Shown piece after piece: positions 36,498-44,850 of a stretch of DNA of 64,000 bases. The position numbers and the translations under genes were made by a program. The DNA is taken from NCBI GenBank assembly GCA_964520425.1, contig CAZFMX010000006.1, positions 7,341-71,340 on the forward strand, written 5' to 3'. This stretch comes from JAFGFY01 sp964520425 (GTDB lineage Bacteria > Desulfobacterota > DSM-4660 > Desulfatiglandales > HGW-15). Within the stretch, counting starts at the first letter, position 1. Every line of letters starts with the position of its first letter. A model generated the notes under the pieces. It did not search any database. It saw only the letters and a program-made list of their open reading frames with translations, and was not told where the DNA came from.

Positions 36498-37073
36498 ATG
36501 ACTGAACTAAAAGGAACTCAAACGGAAAAAAACATTCTCACGGCATTTGCCGGTGAATCACAGGCCAGGAACCGTTATTCCTATTTTGCAAGCCAGGCGA
36601 AAAAGGATGGCTATGTCCAGATAAGCGACATTTTTGAAGAGACGGCCAACCAGGAAAAAGAACATGCCAAAAGGCTTTTCAAGCTTCTTAAAGGGGGGGA
36701 ACTGAAAATCAGCGCAAGTTTCCCGGCCGGTGTCATAGGAACAACCCTTGATAATTTGAAAGAAGCTGCCGGGGGAGAAAATTACGAATGGACGGAAATG
36801 TATCCTGGGTTTGCGAAAACCGCCCGCAATGAGGGTTTTGAGGATATAGCCAACATCTTTGATTCAATCACCGTGGCAGAAAAACAGCATGAGAAGCGAT
36901 ACCTCGCTCTTGCCGGAAATATTGAGGCAGGGCGTGTGTTCAAGCGTCAAGAGAAGGTCGTATGGCGCTGTCGAAACTGTGGTTATCTTCATGAAGGCAC
37001 TGAGGCCCCAGAGGAATGCCCGGCCTGTGCCCATGAACAGGCACACTTTGAACTCCTGGGAGAGAATTACTAG
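36498..37073 (+). CDS. rbr: Rubrerythrin
   Basis: About 191 residues, the classical rubrerythrin length. Di-iron helices show FAGESQARNRYSYFASQA, EETANQEKEHAKRLF, ENYEWTEMYPGF and FDSITVAEKQHEKRYL. The C-terminal rubredoxin domain shows CRNCGYLHEG and ECPACAHEQAHF. The ATG at 36498 follows AGGAGG; an upstream in-frame start would overlap perR. It is a peroxidase partner of the rubredoxin encoded downstream. It is a different lineage from the first gene of the cluster (full CxxCGY spacing, longer linker), so the two are not a recent tandem duplication. Confidence 0.94.
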   Translation: MTELKGTQTEKNILTAFAGESQARNRYSYFASQAKKDGYVQISDIFEETANQEKEHAKRLFKLLKGGELKISASFPAGVIGTTLDNLKEAAGGENYEWTEMYPGFAKTARNEGFEDIANIFDSITVAEKQHEKRYLALAGNIEAGRVFKRQEKVVWRCRNCGYLHEGTEAPEECPACAHEQAHFELLGENY

Positions 37074-37159
37074 CCGGTTTTCATGAGGCGATATCGTGGA
37101 AGCGTTTGAGACTCACCTTTTCACAAACGCAGCTTGATAGTACACAAGGAGGATGACGA

Positions 37160-37534
37160 ATGGCAGAGAGACTACAGATATATAAATGTGAAGCATGTGG
37201 GAATATCGTGGAAGTCCTTCATGGAGGAGGAGGCGAGCTGGTCTGCTGTGGAGCCCCCATGGTACCTTTTGTGGAAAACACCGTGGATGCCGCCAAAGAG
37301 AAACACGTCCCCGTCGTGGAAAAGGCAGATCAAGGGATCAGGGTGAAAGTAGGTAGTGTCCCCCACCCCATGGAAGAAAAGCACTACATCGAGTGGGTGG
37401 AAGTCATTAAGGACGGGAAAATCTGCCGGGAATTTCTGAAGCCCGGAGATACGCCCGAAGCCTCCTTTGATCTCCATGATGAAAACGTGACGGCCCGGGA
37501 GTACTGCAACATTCATGGGCTTTGGAAAGCATAG
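37160..37534 (+). CDS. dfx: Desulfoferrodoxin (2Fe superoxide reductase)
   Basis: 124 residues. The N-terminal desulforedoxin centre has CEAC (10-13) and CC (29-30). The C-terminal superoxide reductase domain has the Fe(His)4(Cys) ligands in EKHVPVVE, HPMEEKHYIEWVE and YCNIHGLW, with the catalytic Glu-Lys present. It reduces superoxide to peroxide with electrons from rubredoxin, and the rubrerythrins remove the peroxide. AGGAGG precedes the ATG. It is in the same orientation and spacing as the rest of the PerR cluster. Confidence 0.96.
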   Translation: MAERLQIYKCEACGNIVEVLHGGGGELVCCGAPMVPFVENTVDAAKEKHVPVVEKADQGIRVKVGSVPHPMEEKHYIEWVEVIKDGKICREFLKPGDTPEASFDLHDENVTAREYCNIHGLWKA

Positions 37535-37569
37535 AAATTCCACGGACACAAAAAGGAAGGACAAATACA

Positions 37570-37779
37570 ATGGCGAATCCGGAAGAGATGTGGCAGTGTC
37601 AGACACTGAACTGCGGGTATATCTACAACCCTGATAAAGGGGATAGGAAAGGAAAAGTCCCCAAAGGTACCCGTTTCGAAGATCTTCCGGATGACTGGAG
37701 ATGTCCCATCTGCGGGGCAACGAAAAAGATGTTTCGACCCTTGGCCGGCCCTGGTTCCGTGTCGGCAGAGGGGTCTTGA
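37570..37779 (+). CDS. rub: Rubredoxin
   Basis: About 69 residues from ATG 37570 (GGAAGG upstream). Iron ligands are CQTLNCGYIYNP and CPICGATKKMF. The first pair is spaced C-x4-C rather than the usual C-x2-C, as in the Rd2-type rubredoxins of Desulfovibrio. The KVPKGTRFEDLPDDWRCP stretch is typical. It carries electrons to desulfoferrodoxin and the rubrerythrins, whose genes precede it by 35 bp and more. A short disordered tail follows the second knuckle. Confidence 0.95.
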   Translation: MANPEEMWQCQTLNCGYIYNPDKGDRKGKVPKGTRFEDLPDDWRCPICGATKKMFRPLAGPGSVSAEGS

Positions 37780-37807
37780 CGGACAACTCATAAAAGGAAG
37801 GCTGGAG

Positions 37808-38245
37808 ATGTCTAAAGCGCTGATTGTATACACAACAAGGGCCGGTGGGACCAAGGCCATTGCTGATCTCATCGCAGAAGGACTCCGTATGACCGGGACT
37901 GAAGCCACTGTGGTCAACTCATCTGAGATCAAAAATGAATCAGACCTCGCAGGCTATGATGCCTATGTGTTTGGATCTGCCACCTACCACGGGGATATGA
38001 TGCAGGGGATGAAAACCATGCTTTTCCTCTGTGAAAAGGTCGATCTTGATGGAAGAGTCGGGGGCTCATACGGCTCATTCGGATGGAGCGGGGAGGCCCC
38101 TGATCGCATATACGATACCATGAAGAACATTTTCAATATGAATATGGTCGGCGGGCCGTTGAGACTGAAATCCGCCTCCATGGGTGGAGGAAGACAGATG
38201 GCCCAGGAATACGGCAAAGAGATTGCCAAAAAGCTGGCCGGATGA
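37808..38245 (+). CDS. Flavodoxin-family protein
   Basis: About 145 residues from ATG 37808. The FMN-binding P-loop is replaced by TTRAGGTKAIADLI at residues 9-22, and YDAYVFGSATYHGDMMQGM and GSYGSFGWSGEAPDRI supply the other FMN loops. It fits the short flavodoxin/FprA C-terminal domain group. It is probably an electron donor in the same oxidative-stress redox chain, 28 bp after rubredoxin. A diflavin partner such as rubredoxin:oxygen oxidoreductase is not in this window. Confidence 0.88.
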   Translation: MSKALIVYTTRAGGTKAIADLIAEGLRMTGTEATVVNSSEIKNESDLAGYDAYVFGSATYHGDMMQGMKTMLFLCEKVDLDGRVGGSYGSFGWSGEAPDRIYDTMKNIFNMNMVGGPLRLKSASMGGGRQMAQEYGKEIAKKLAG

Positions 38246-38276
38246 CCGGTAAAAAATTTCAACCAAGGAGATGAAT

Positions 38277-38477
38277 ATGACAACACCACAGCATTGTCCG
38301 GGTTTTGAATCCTTCAAGAACCTGAAATCCTTTGACTGCAAATGCCCTAACTGCGGGAAAGAAAAGGAAATTTTTTCAGACGAATTTGACAAGCCCCATG
38401 TCTGCGCCGGATGCGGCGAGGAAATCGATTTTACAAAGTGCAGCATTGGAGGGACTGCCGCCACTGAAGGGGCATGA
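38277..38477 (+). CDS. Small double zinc-ribbon protein
   Basis: About 66 residues. Two CxxC pairs, CPNCGKEKEI and CAGCGEEID, plus CKC and another cysteine near each end, suggest one or two zinc or iron sites. I place the start at ATG 38277 because AAGGAG ends 6 bp before it; the ATG at 38271 directly abuts the site. No enzymatic domain is present. It is the last gene of the stress cluster before cooS. Function unknown. Confidence 0.75.
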   Translation: MTTPQHCPGFESFKNLKSFDCKCPNCGKEKEIFSDEFDKPHVCAGCGEEIDFTKCSIGGTAATEGA

Positions 38478-38671
38478 CCGGACAAGAAGCCCTGTTTTCA
38501 CTTGATAAATATTTCACAATGTGTCATAAAGCAGGGCATTTATGGTCCAACGAAACTCAAATGATCAGTTTTCGGCATAAAAACAGATACAATTCTACAT
38601 ATAAATTAAATAGTTACAGGATTCTCACAATTTAAGATATCTCAAAAATCTTTCCACGAAGGAGAAGCATA

Positions 38672-40651
38672 ATGGATAATGAGGAAAAGAAAGTCGTAAA
38701 AGCCAAAAAAGAACCCAATATCAGAGACTGGACCATCTGTGATTCCACCATCCAGATGCTGGAGAGGACCAGGAGGGATGGTGTAGAAACGGCCTTTGAC
38801 CGGGCTGCCAACATGAAGGCCTGCCCTATTGGCGCGGATTCGGCCTGCTGTAAACACTGTTCCATGGGACCGTGCCGGTTGAACTCCAAAGACCCCTATT
38901 CTAAAGTAGGTGTCTGCGGCGCTACCATTGACACTATCGAGGCTAGAAACTTTGCCCGTATGGTGGCCAGTGGTGCTGCAGCCCACACGGATCACGGCAT
39001 GAGTATGCTGGATTTGTTCAGGGAAGTAGTCAATGGGAACATCGAGGAATACTCCATCAAAGACCCCATCAAACTGGAAGAAGTGGCCAAATCCGTCGGC
39101 ATCGAGACCGATGGACGTGAGATCAAGGATATTGCCATCGACCTTTACGAAGAACTGGAACGGACCTATACCCAGGTGGAAGGTGAAATCCCCTTTGCCC
39201 AACGTGTTCCTCCCAAGACCTTAGAGACATGGCGCAAGCACGGGGTTGTCCCCAGGGGAGCCATGCGTGAAATCATGGAAATCATGCACCGGACCCATAT
39301 GGGCGTGGATCAGCATTATGAAAACATCACCAAGCAGTGCAGCCGGACGGCCCTGTCAGACGGGTGGGGCGGTTCCATGGTGGCGACGGAGATATCCGAT
39401 ATCCTTTTCGGTACCCCTACACCGGTCCGCACGGAAGTGGACATGGGTTGTCTGAAAGAAGACCAGGTCAACATCATTATCCATGGTCATGAGCCCAACA
39501 TGTTTGAGTCTGTGCTGGCCTCGGTCAATGATCCCAATCTGATCAAAGCCGCTCAGGACGCTGGCGCTGCCGGAATCAATCTCCTTGGAATGTGCTGTTC
39601 CGGCGCGGAGATGATCTCCCGTCACGGGGTACCCCATGCCGGCAACTTCATGTCTACTGAAGCTGTTTTAGCTACCGGCGCCGTGGATGCCATGGGTGTG
39701 GACGTGCAGTGCATCAAGCAGGGGCTGGCCAAAGTGGCCGATTGCTACCAAACCAAACTTTTTACCACCAACCCAAGATGCCATATCGAAGGGGTTGAAC
39801 ACATCGAATTCAATGAACATGAACCGAGAGAATGTACAGACGCTATTGTCATGAATGCCATCGTTCGCTTCAAGAACAGAAAAGTGGCTATTGAAATTCC
39901 GAATATCAAGAGCTTAGGTATTCACGGGTTCTCCCATGAATATATCAATTATATGCTGGGTGGGACCTTCAGGGCCTCTTATACCCCTTTGAACGACAAT
40001 ATCATCAACGGAAGAATCCGGGGCGTCGCGGGTGTGGTCGGATGCACCAATCCCAGGGTCAAACAGGACTATGTCCATGTGGAATTGGTCAAAGAACTGA
40101 TCAAAAACGATGTGCTTGTGGTGCAGACCGGGTGTTCGCAGATTACCCTTGCCAAGAACGGCTTCTATACACCGGAAGCCGCGCATCTGGCAGGTCCGGG
40201 GTTGAAAGAGGTCTGCGAAACCGTTGGTATGCCTCCCGTATTAGGTTGCGGATCCTGTGTGGATAATAGCCGAATCCTCATCGCGTGCTCGGAGATGGTT
40301 CGTGTAGGTGGTCTGGGCGAGTCTATCGCCGATCTACCCGTGGCTGGAGCGGCCCCTGAATGGATGAGCGAGAAAGCTATTTCAATCGGTCAATACTTTG
40401 TGGCCTCAGGCGTGTTCACTGTCTTCGGGGTCACCTTCCCCATCGTCGAGGAGACCAAGTTTCATAAACTTCTCTTCGAAGGACTCGAAGAGCAGGGATT
40501 TGGAAAATGGGGATTCACGGCAGACCCTCATGAAATGGCCCAGATGATGATTGCACACATCGACAAGAAGAGAAAGGCCCTCGGCATTGACAGCGCCAGG
40601 GAAAGAGTCTTGGTGGATATGGCTGCCCGGCGCGACATCGAAGCGGCTTAA
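38672..40651 (+). CDS. cooS: Anaerobic carbon monoxide dehydrogenase catalytic subunit
   Basis: 659 residues, typical of monofunctional Ni-CODH. Early cysteines in SACCKHCSMGPCRLN (about 57-71) ligate the B- and D-clusters; C-cluster ligands appear in CCSGAEM, VVGCTNPR, QTGCSQIT and GCGSCVDNSR. It interconverts CO and CO2 using the Ni-Fe-S C-cluster. AAGGAG precedes the ATG. No cooF ferredoxin, cooC maturation ATPase or acetyl-CoA synthase gene adjoins it in the window. Proximity to the oxygen-defence cluster, with 194 bp between, suggests protection of an oxygen-sensitive enzyme. A strong terminator follows. Confidence 0.96.
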   Translation: MDNEEKKVVKAKKEPNIRDWTICDSTIQMLERTRRDGVETAFDRAANMKACPIGADSACCKHCSMGPCRLNSKDPYSKVGVCGATIDTIEARNFARMVASGAAAHTDHGMSMLDLFREVVNGNIEEYSIKDPIKLEEVAKSVGIETDGREIKDIAIDLYEELERTYTQVEGEIPFAQRVPPKTLETWRKHGVVPRGAMREIMEIMHRTHMGVDQHYENITKQCSRTALSDGWGGSMVATEISDILFGTPTPVRTEVDMGCLKEDQVNIIIHGHEPNMFESVLASVNDPNLIKAAQDAGAAGINLLGMCCSGAEMISRHGVPHAGNFMSTEAVLATGAVDAMGVDVQCIKQGLAKVADCYQTKLFTTNPRCHIEGVEHIEFNEHEPRECTDAIVMNAIVRFKNRKVAIEIPNIKSLGIHGFSHEYINYMLGGTFRASYTPLNDNIINGRIRGVAGVVGCTNPRVKQDYVHVELVKELIKNDVLVVQTGCSQITLAKNGFYTPEAAHLAGPGLKEVCETVGMPPVLGCGSCVDNSRILIACSEMVRVGGLGESIADLPVAGAAPEWMSEKAISIGQYFVASGVFTVFGVTFPIVEETKFHKLLFEGLEEQGFGKWGFTADPHEMAQMMIAHIDKKRKALGIDSARERVLVDMAARRDIEAA

Positions 40652-40666
40652 TCCTGGACTGATCCT

Positions 40667-40718
40667 AAACCCCAATTCATGACCCTTGCATGAGGAAATG
40701 AGTTGGGGTTTTTATTTT
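40667..40718 (+). terminator. Intrinsic terminator after cooS
   Basis: A 14-bp stem AAACCCCAATTCAT/ATGAGTTGGGGTTT (40667-40680 and 40698-40711) with one mismatch is followed by a T-rich run. It lies 15 bp after the cooS stop and ends just before the SagB-type gene. Confidence 0.88.
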
Positions 40719-40736
40719 TGAGCATCTCAAGAAGTT

Positions 40737-42266
40737 ATGACCATTTCCGCTTCCGAGTATCATCGTCACACGAGTTACCACCGGAATAAGATGACACCCC
40801 ATCACCTTGACTGGGAAAACCAACCTAATGTGTTCAAGGACTACCCCGGGCTTACTCCTATTGTCTTGCCTTCCAACCTACCCCTTCCGGAACAAAAACT
40901 CTCCTCAATCCTTGGAATATCGGACGAGCGAAATACGCTTGAGCAAATAGACTCAGAGAGCCTTTCCCTCATCCTTCGGCTGACCTCCACCATCACTGCA
41001 AAGGCCCGTCATGCAGGTGGTGACTACTTTTTCCGCAGTACCGCCTCAGCCGGCGCGCTCTACCCTACTGAAATCTATATAGCGACCCATTCCGTGACCG
41101 GACTGGATGATGGTCTCTATCATTTTGCCGTCCACCGACATTGTCTCTATCCTTTGCGCGCTGGAGACCTCTCCGGTTATATTTCGCGGACAACCCAAAC
41201 GCCGGAAAACAAGCGTCCTACTCTAACCTTTTTTCTAACCGCCATATTCTTCAGGAGCGCCTGGAAATACCGTGACCGTGCATACCGGTACCATCTCCTT
41301 GACACAGGCCATGTCATGGAAAACCTGGTCATGGGCCTTAATGCTCTCAAGCTTTCTCACTTTCTGTCCTATGATTTTGATGATGAAAGGGCGAATCATC
41401 TATTGGGGCTGGATAAGACAAAGGAGGTCTGTCTGGCCGTAACCCATGTGTACGCCGGCCATAATGTTTCCATTTCAGGAGATCAGAAATTAGATTCACT
41501 TCCCGATGCGATAAGCTCGGCAAGCCGAGTCTCGGCCAGAGAAATCGATTACCCGATCATACGCGAATTTTATCATTCAGACGCATTAAAAACCCTACAA
41601 GCAGCATCTGTGCCTGAAATATTCCAAGGTCCGGGAGTAGCCCCGGAAAACTGGAAGAAGACGACTCCCCCTACAACTTGGCCGGAGGTTATGAACTATT
41701 CGGAAGCCCTCTACCATCGCCGATCCAAACGAAACTTCGTAAAACAAGCCGTAAGCCGAGATTCCCATGCGGCTTTGGTTTCTTCCATCTTAATGAAGAC
41801 GTCTCCGCTTTCCGCTGAGTCTGCAGGAAATGATCGCTCTCTTTTCGTGGGATTTTTCGTCGACGATGTGGAAGGTATGGAACCGGGTTTTTATCTTCTG
41901 GACTTCGTAAAGAAATCCATTGGTCTCGTCAAACACGGTTTTTTTGCTGAGAGTATGGCCTATGTCTGTCTCGATCAAATGTGGCTCAAGAACGCTGCCG
42001 TTCATTTCCTCTTTCTTGCCAACACGGACCACTTGGATCACATCTGGGGGGCCCGGGGATACCGATATGCTATGCTTGGAGCAGGGCGATTGGGGCAGAG
42101 GTTGTATGTCAGTGCCACGGCCATGGGTTTAGGTTGCTGCGGAATCGGGGCATTCTATGATGAGGAAGCCGCAAAACTCCTTGGTCTCAAGAAAGCATCG
42201 TCTCTTCTATATCTGGTGGCTATAGGCCCGGTCAAATCAACTCCATCGTCACAGGGAGACCTTTGA
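40737..42266 (+). CDS. SagB/ThcOx-family double nitroreductase-fold oxidoreductase
   Basis: 509 residues with two tandem nitroreductase domains (about 60-245 and 315-500). The first shows TASAGALYPTEIYIAT and LLDTGHVMENLVMGLNAL; the second shows YHRRSKRNFVKQ, MLGAGRLGQRLYVSATAMGLGCCGIGAF. SagB/ThcOx enzymes are FMN-dependent and oxidise azolines in peptide natural products, but long two-domain homologues also occur alone. No cyclodehydratase or precursor peptide is nearby, so the substrate is unknown. Its stop codon TGA lies within the terminal repeat of palindromic element copy B. It starts 26 bp after the cooS terminator and so needs its own promoter. Confidence 0.85.
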   Translation: MTISASEYHRHTSYHRNKMTPHHLDWENQPNVFKDYPGLTPIVLPSNLPLPEQKLSSILGISDERNTLEQIDSESLSLILRLTSTITAKARHAGGDYFFRSTASAGALYPTEIYIATHSVTGLDDGLYHFAVHRHCLYPLRAGDLSGYISRTTQTPENKRPTLTFFLTAIFFRSAWKYRDRAYRYHLLDTGHVMENLVMGLNALKLSHFLSYDFDDERANHLLGLDKTKEVCLAVTHVYAGHNVSISGDQKLDSLPDAISSASRVSAREIDYPIIREFYHSDALKTLQAASVPEIFQGPGVAPENWKKTTPPTTWPEVMNYSEALYHRRSKRNFVKQAVSRDSHAALVSSILMKTSPLSAESAGNDRSLFVGFFVDDVEGMEPGFYLLDFVKKSIGLVKHGFFAESMAYVCLDQMWLKNAAVHFLFLANTDHLDHIWGARGYRYAMLGAGRLGQRLYVSATAMGLGCCGIGAFYDEEAAKLLGLKKASSLLYLVAIGPVKSTPSSQGDL

Positions 42267-42453
42267 AAAAATGTTCAATTTTGTTCAAGGTCAAAGAAGG
42301 CGATAGTTTTAACCCTCCCGATTTTCATCGGGACAGCCAGGAATACATTGAGTATTTCGAGGATTAATACTTGAGCCTGACGCCGCTTGTCCCGTCATAG
42401 CCTTGGGCGACGACGGAAGATTGGAGAAAAGGGGACGTTTTTTAAAGGTCTCA
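42256..42453. repeat. Dispersed palindromic repeat, copy B, between convergent genes
   Basis: The ends GAGACCTTTGAAAAA (from 42256) and TTTTTTAAAGGTCTC (to 42453) are terminal inverted repeats. The inside matches copy A: TTGTTCAAGGTCAAAG, CCCGATTTTCATCGGG and GAGTATTTCGAGGATT. The SagB-type stop (42264-42266) and the minus-strand btuD stop (42451-42453) both lie inside the element's ends, so both flanking genes terminate within it. It could act as a bidirectional terminator. Confidence 0.88.
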
Positions 42454-43269
42454 CTGGGCTGATCCCTTCCCTACCTTCTTCATCTCATCTTCCGTCACCA
42501 GAAAGACACAGGGTTTTCCGGAAAGGGGATTCTCTTTGACTACAACAACCGTCTTATAGACCTCTTCAATATTCTGATATGTAATCACCTCTTCCGGCCT
42601 CCCTTTCTTGGCGATGGAACCATTGTTGAGAAGGACTATTCTTGTGCAGTATTCACTGGCAAGGTTCAGATCATGAAGTACCATAAGTACGGTCAGATCT
42701 AATTCCCGGTTCAACCGGACGATGAGTTCAAGGATCTGCACTTGATGGGCAATGTCCAGAAAAGAGGTGGGTTCATCAAGCAGGATGATTCGGGGTTCCT
42801 GAGCCAAAGCCCTGGCAATATGAACCCTCTGCCTTTCTCCTCCTGAGAGTTCATGAATGGATCTCTCTGCCAGTTCGAGGGTGTGGGTCGCTCTTAACGC
42901 GTCAAGGGCGACCTCCATATCCCTTTTCCCCTCAAACTGCAGGCGTTTGAGGTGGGGGAAACGGCCCATGAGTACGACTTCAAGGGCTGAAAAAGAGAAC
43001 CTAAAGTAATTCTCCTGAGATACCATGGCAATCTCTCTCGCCACATGAGTTCTCTTGAGACCGCCCAACGGGTTTCCTTTGATCAGAATTTCTCCTTCCT
43101 GTGGCCTGAGGATCCCATCCAGGATTTTGAGCAGGGTACTCTTTCCCGATCCGTTCGGTCCCAGTATTCCCAGAATCTCTCCGGATCTTACCTGGAGATC
43201 AATCCCCTTGAGGGCCTGTATTCCCCCATATCTGAATCCCACATCTCTCAGTGTCAGGATCGGCTCCAT
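42451..43269 (-). CDS. btuD: Cobalamin/Fe-siderophore ABC transporter ATP-binding protein
   Basis: 272 residues. Walker A GPNGSGKSTLL (about 36-46), signature LSGGERQRVHIA (about 141), Walker B IILLDEPTSFLD (about 160) and the switch in VLMVLHDLNLA are intact. The family covers vitamin B12, haem and siderophore importers; the surrounding riboswitch, BtuB-like receptor and cobyric acid synthase make cobalamin the likely cargo. It overlaps btuC by 16 bp. Its stop is formed by the end of repeat copy B. Confidence 0.88.
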   Translation of the reverse strand: MEPILTLRDVGFRYGGIQALKGIDLQVRSGEILGILGPNGSGKSTLLKILDGILRPQEGEILIKGNPLGGLKRTHVAREIAMVSQENYFRFSFSALEVVLMGRFPHLKRLQFEGKRDMEVALDALRATHTLELAERSIHELSGGERQRVHIARALAQEPRIILLDEPTSFLDIAHQVQILELIVRLNRELDLTVLMVLHDLNLASEYCTRIVLLNNGSIAKKGRPEEVITYQNIEEVYKTVVVVKENPLSGKPCVFLVTEDEMKKVGKGSAQ

Positions 43270-44285
43270 TGGCTTCCTTTCCTTCTGAGAAGATAGATGA
43301 AAAAGGGCGCGCCCATAAAGGCGGTAATTACCCCTACCGGCAGCTCATTAGGTGAAATGATGGTCCTGGCTAGGGTATCGGCAGCAATGAGAAAAGAGGC
43401 GCCTCCGAGGGAAGCCACCGGAAACAGAAGCCGATGATCTGAGCCAAAGGCCATTCTGGCCAAATGGGGGACCATAAGTCCTACAAAACCGATGAGGCCT
43501 GAAAAAGCGACAACAAGGCCGATAATGAGCGAAACGAGAAGCAGGCAGATCCTCTTTATTGTTTCAACCTCCACGCCGAGCTGAAGGGCTGTTTCATCTC
43601 CCGCTGTCATAATGTTCAGATGTCGGCTGAAGCTGTAGAGAAAAATGGAGGCAATGATCAGGACCGGTGCAGCAAAGACAAGTTGGCTATACCGGCTTTG
43701 CGAAAGGTCTCCATAGAGCCAATAGAGCATAGAGTGAAGTGTAGAGTCGGTTGCGATGGAAACAAAGAACATGATGATCGCCCCAAAAAAGGCATTGATC
43801 ACCACACCAGTGAGGAGTATGGTGGAAGATTCCATGCCCATTTTTCTCGCGCCTATGGTCATGAGTAAATAAATGGTCAGCAGGGCCCCCGCAAAAGACA
43901 TGACGGGAATGCCCAGGCTGAAACTAAGGCCAAAGACGATACCCAATACCGCGCCAAAGGCCGACCCACTTGAGACACCAAGAATGAAGGGGTCTGCCAG
44001 GGGATTACGCAGTATGGCTTGAAAGACAACACCGCCCAATGAGAGAGAAAAACCCACAAGACCGGCGAGGATTATTCTGGGGAGTCTGATTTTTAAGATG
44101 ATAAGCCTTGCGGAATCTTCCACTTGAAGTTTCCCGGAAAACAAACCTATAATCTGGGATAGAGAGATCTCGGCGGTACCGAGCAGCAGCGAAACCGCAG
44201 CGACCAGCAAGAGAACGGCGCACATTGTCAGACTGAAAAACAGTACTTTGGAATAGCTTAAGGGGTTTTTTATGGTTGGATTCAT
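43254..44285 (-). CDS. btuC: FecCD/BtuC-family ABC transporter permease
   Basis: 343 residues with about ten membrane helices. Family signatures are LPRIILAGLVGFSLSLGGVVFQAILRNPLADPFILG-type segments (near 68-100, cited only in part as RLPRIILAGLVG and NPLADPFILG) and GFVGLMVPHLAR near 268. It forms the inner-membrane channel with BtuD and receives corrinoid from BtuF. It is separated from btuF by an inserted four-helix-bundle gene and short repeats, which breaks the usual close spacing. Start ATG at 44285. Confidence 0.9.
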   Translation of the reverse strand: MNPTIKNPLSYSKVLFFSLTMCAVLLLVAAVSLLLGTAEISLSQIIGLFSGKLQVEDSARLIILKIRLPRIILAGLVGFSLSLGGVVFQAILRNPLADPFILGVSSGSAFGAVLGIVFGLSFSLGIPVMSFAGALLTIYLLMTIGARKMGMESSTILLTGVVINAFFGAIIMFFVSIATDSTLHSMLYWLYGDLSQSRYSQLVFAAPVLIIASIFLYSFSRHLNIMTAGDETALQLGVEVETIKRICLLLVSLIIGLVVAFSGLIGFVGLMVPHLARMAFGSDHRLLFPVASLGGASFLIAADTLARTIISPNELPVGVITAFMGAPFFIYLLRRKGSQWSRS

Positions 44286-44333
44286 TGGGTGGTCCTAGTG
44301 TTCGGTGTTCAGCGTTCAGCCAGTGGAGAGCTG

Positions 44334-44762
44334 CTAGGTCGAACGAGATGATTGATTCGCCTGTTCTTTCCATCGGTGCTCTGATCCTGGCAAGTGTTTC
44401 TCAAGTGATTTCTCCAGACCATTGAGCATGCGAATACACTCTTTGTAACGGCTACGATATTCGCTGTAAATAGACGGCTCAATGTAGCCCTTGAGCTTTG
44501 CGATGAACAGGTGATGAATAATGGTCTCACCGACTTCGCCTCTGCAACGATTGATCCCTTCAATCTTATTACGAATATGCCGATCATCATGCTTTTCAGC
44601 CAACTGAGCAGGAGAACTGTTTGAAGATCGACGCACCTGAGATCCAAGCTCATAACGTTCCTCCTGTGGCCACTCGTGAGTCAGATCGCATACCTCAATA
44701 TGAAGCTCACAGAGTTTGTGATAAACCTCCAGATCCTCTATATCCATATACGTCTTGGCCAT
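44334..44762 (-). CDS. Four-helix-bundle protein inserted in the btu operon
   Basis: 142 residues of the S23/intervening-sequence family: DIEDLEVYHKLCELHIEVCDL, QVRRSSNSSPAQLAEK and GEVGETIIHHLFIAKLKGYI (given partially). It is encoded on the same strand between btuF and btuC, where it has no obvious transport role. It is flanked by TTCGGTGTTCAGCGTTCAG (44300-44318) on one side and ACTGAACCCTGAACACT (about 44827-44843) on the other, which are inverted versions of one unit. The same arrangement with a different unit surrounds the family member at 20025. This suggests a mobile cassette. Function unknown. Confidence 0.85.
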   Translation of the reverse strand: MAKTYMDIEDLEVYHKLCELHIEVCDLTHEWPQEERYELGSQVRRSSNSSPAQLAEKHDDRHIRNKIEGINRCRGEVGETIIHHLFIAKLKGYIEPSIYSEYRSRYKECIRMLNGLEKSLEKHLPGSEHRWKEQANQSSRST

Positions 44763-44850
44763 GATCCCTTCCTATTTTGAACTCGAATCCATGTTTATCG
44801 GGGCCGCCTTTTCTTGCTCCCGAAAACTGAACCCTGAACACTTAGTGGAG

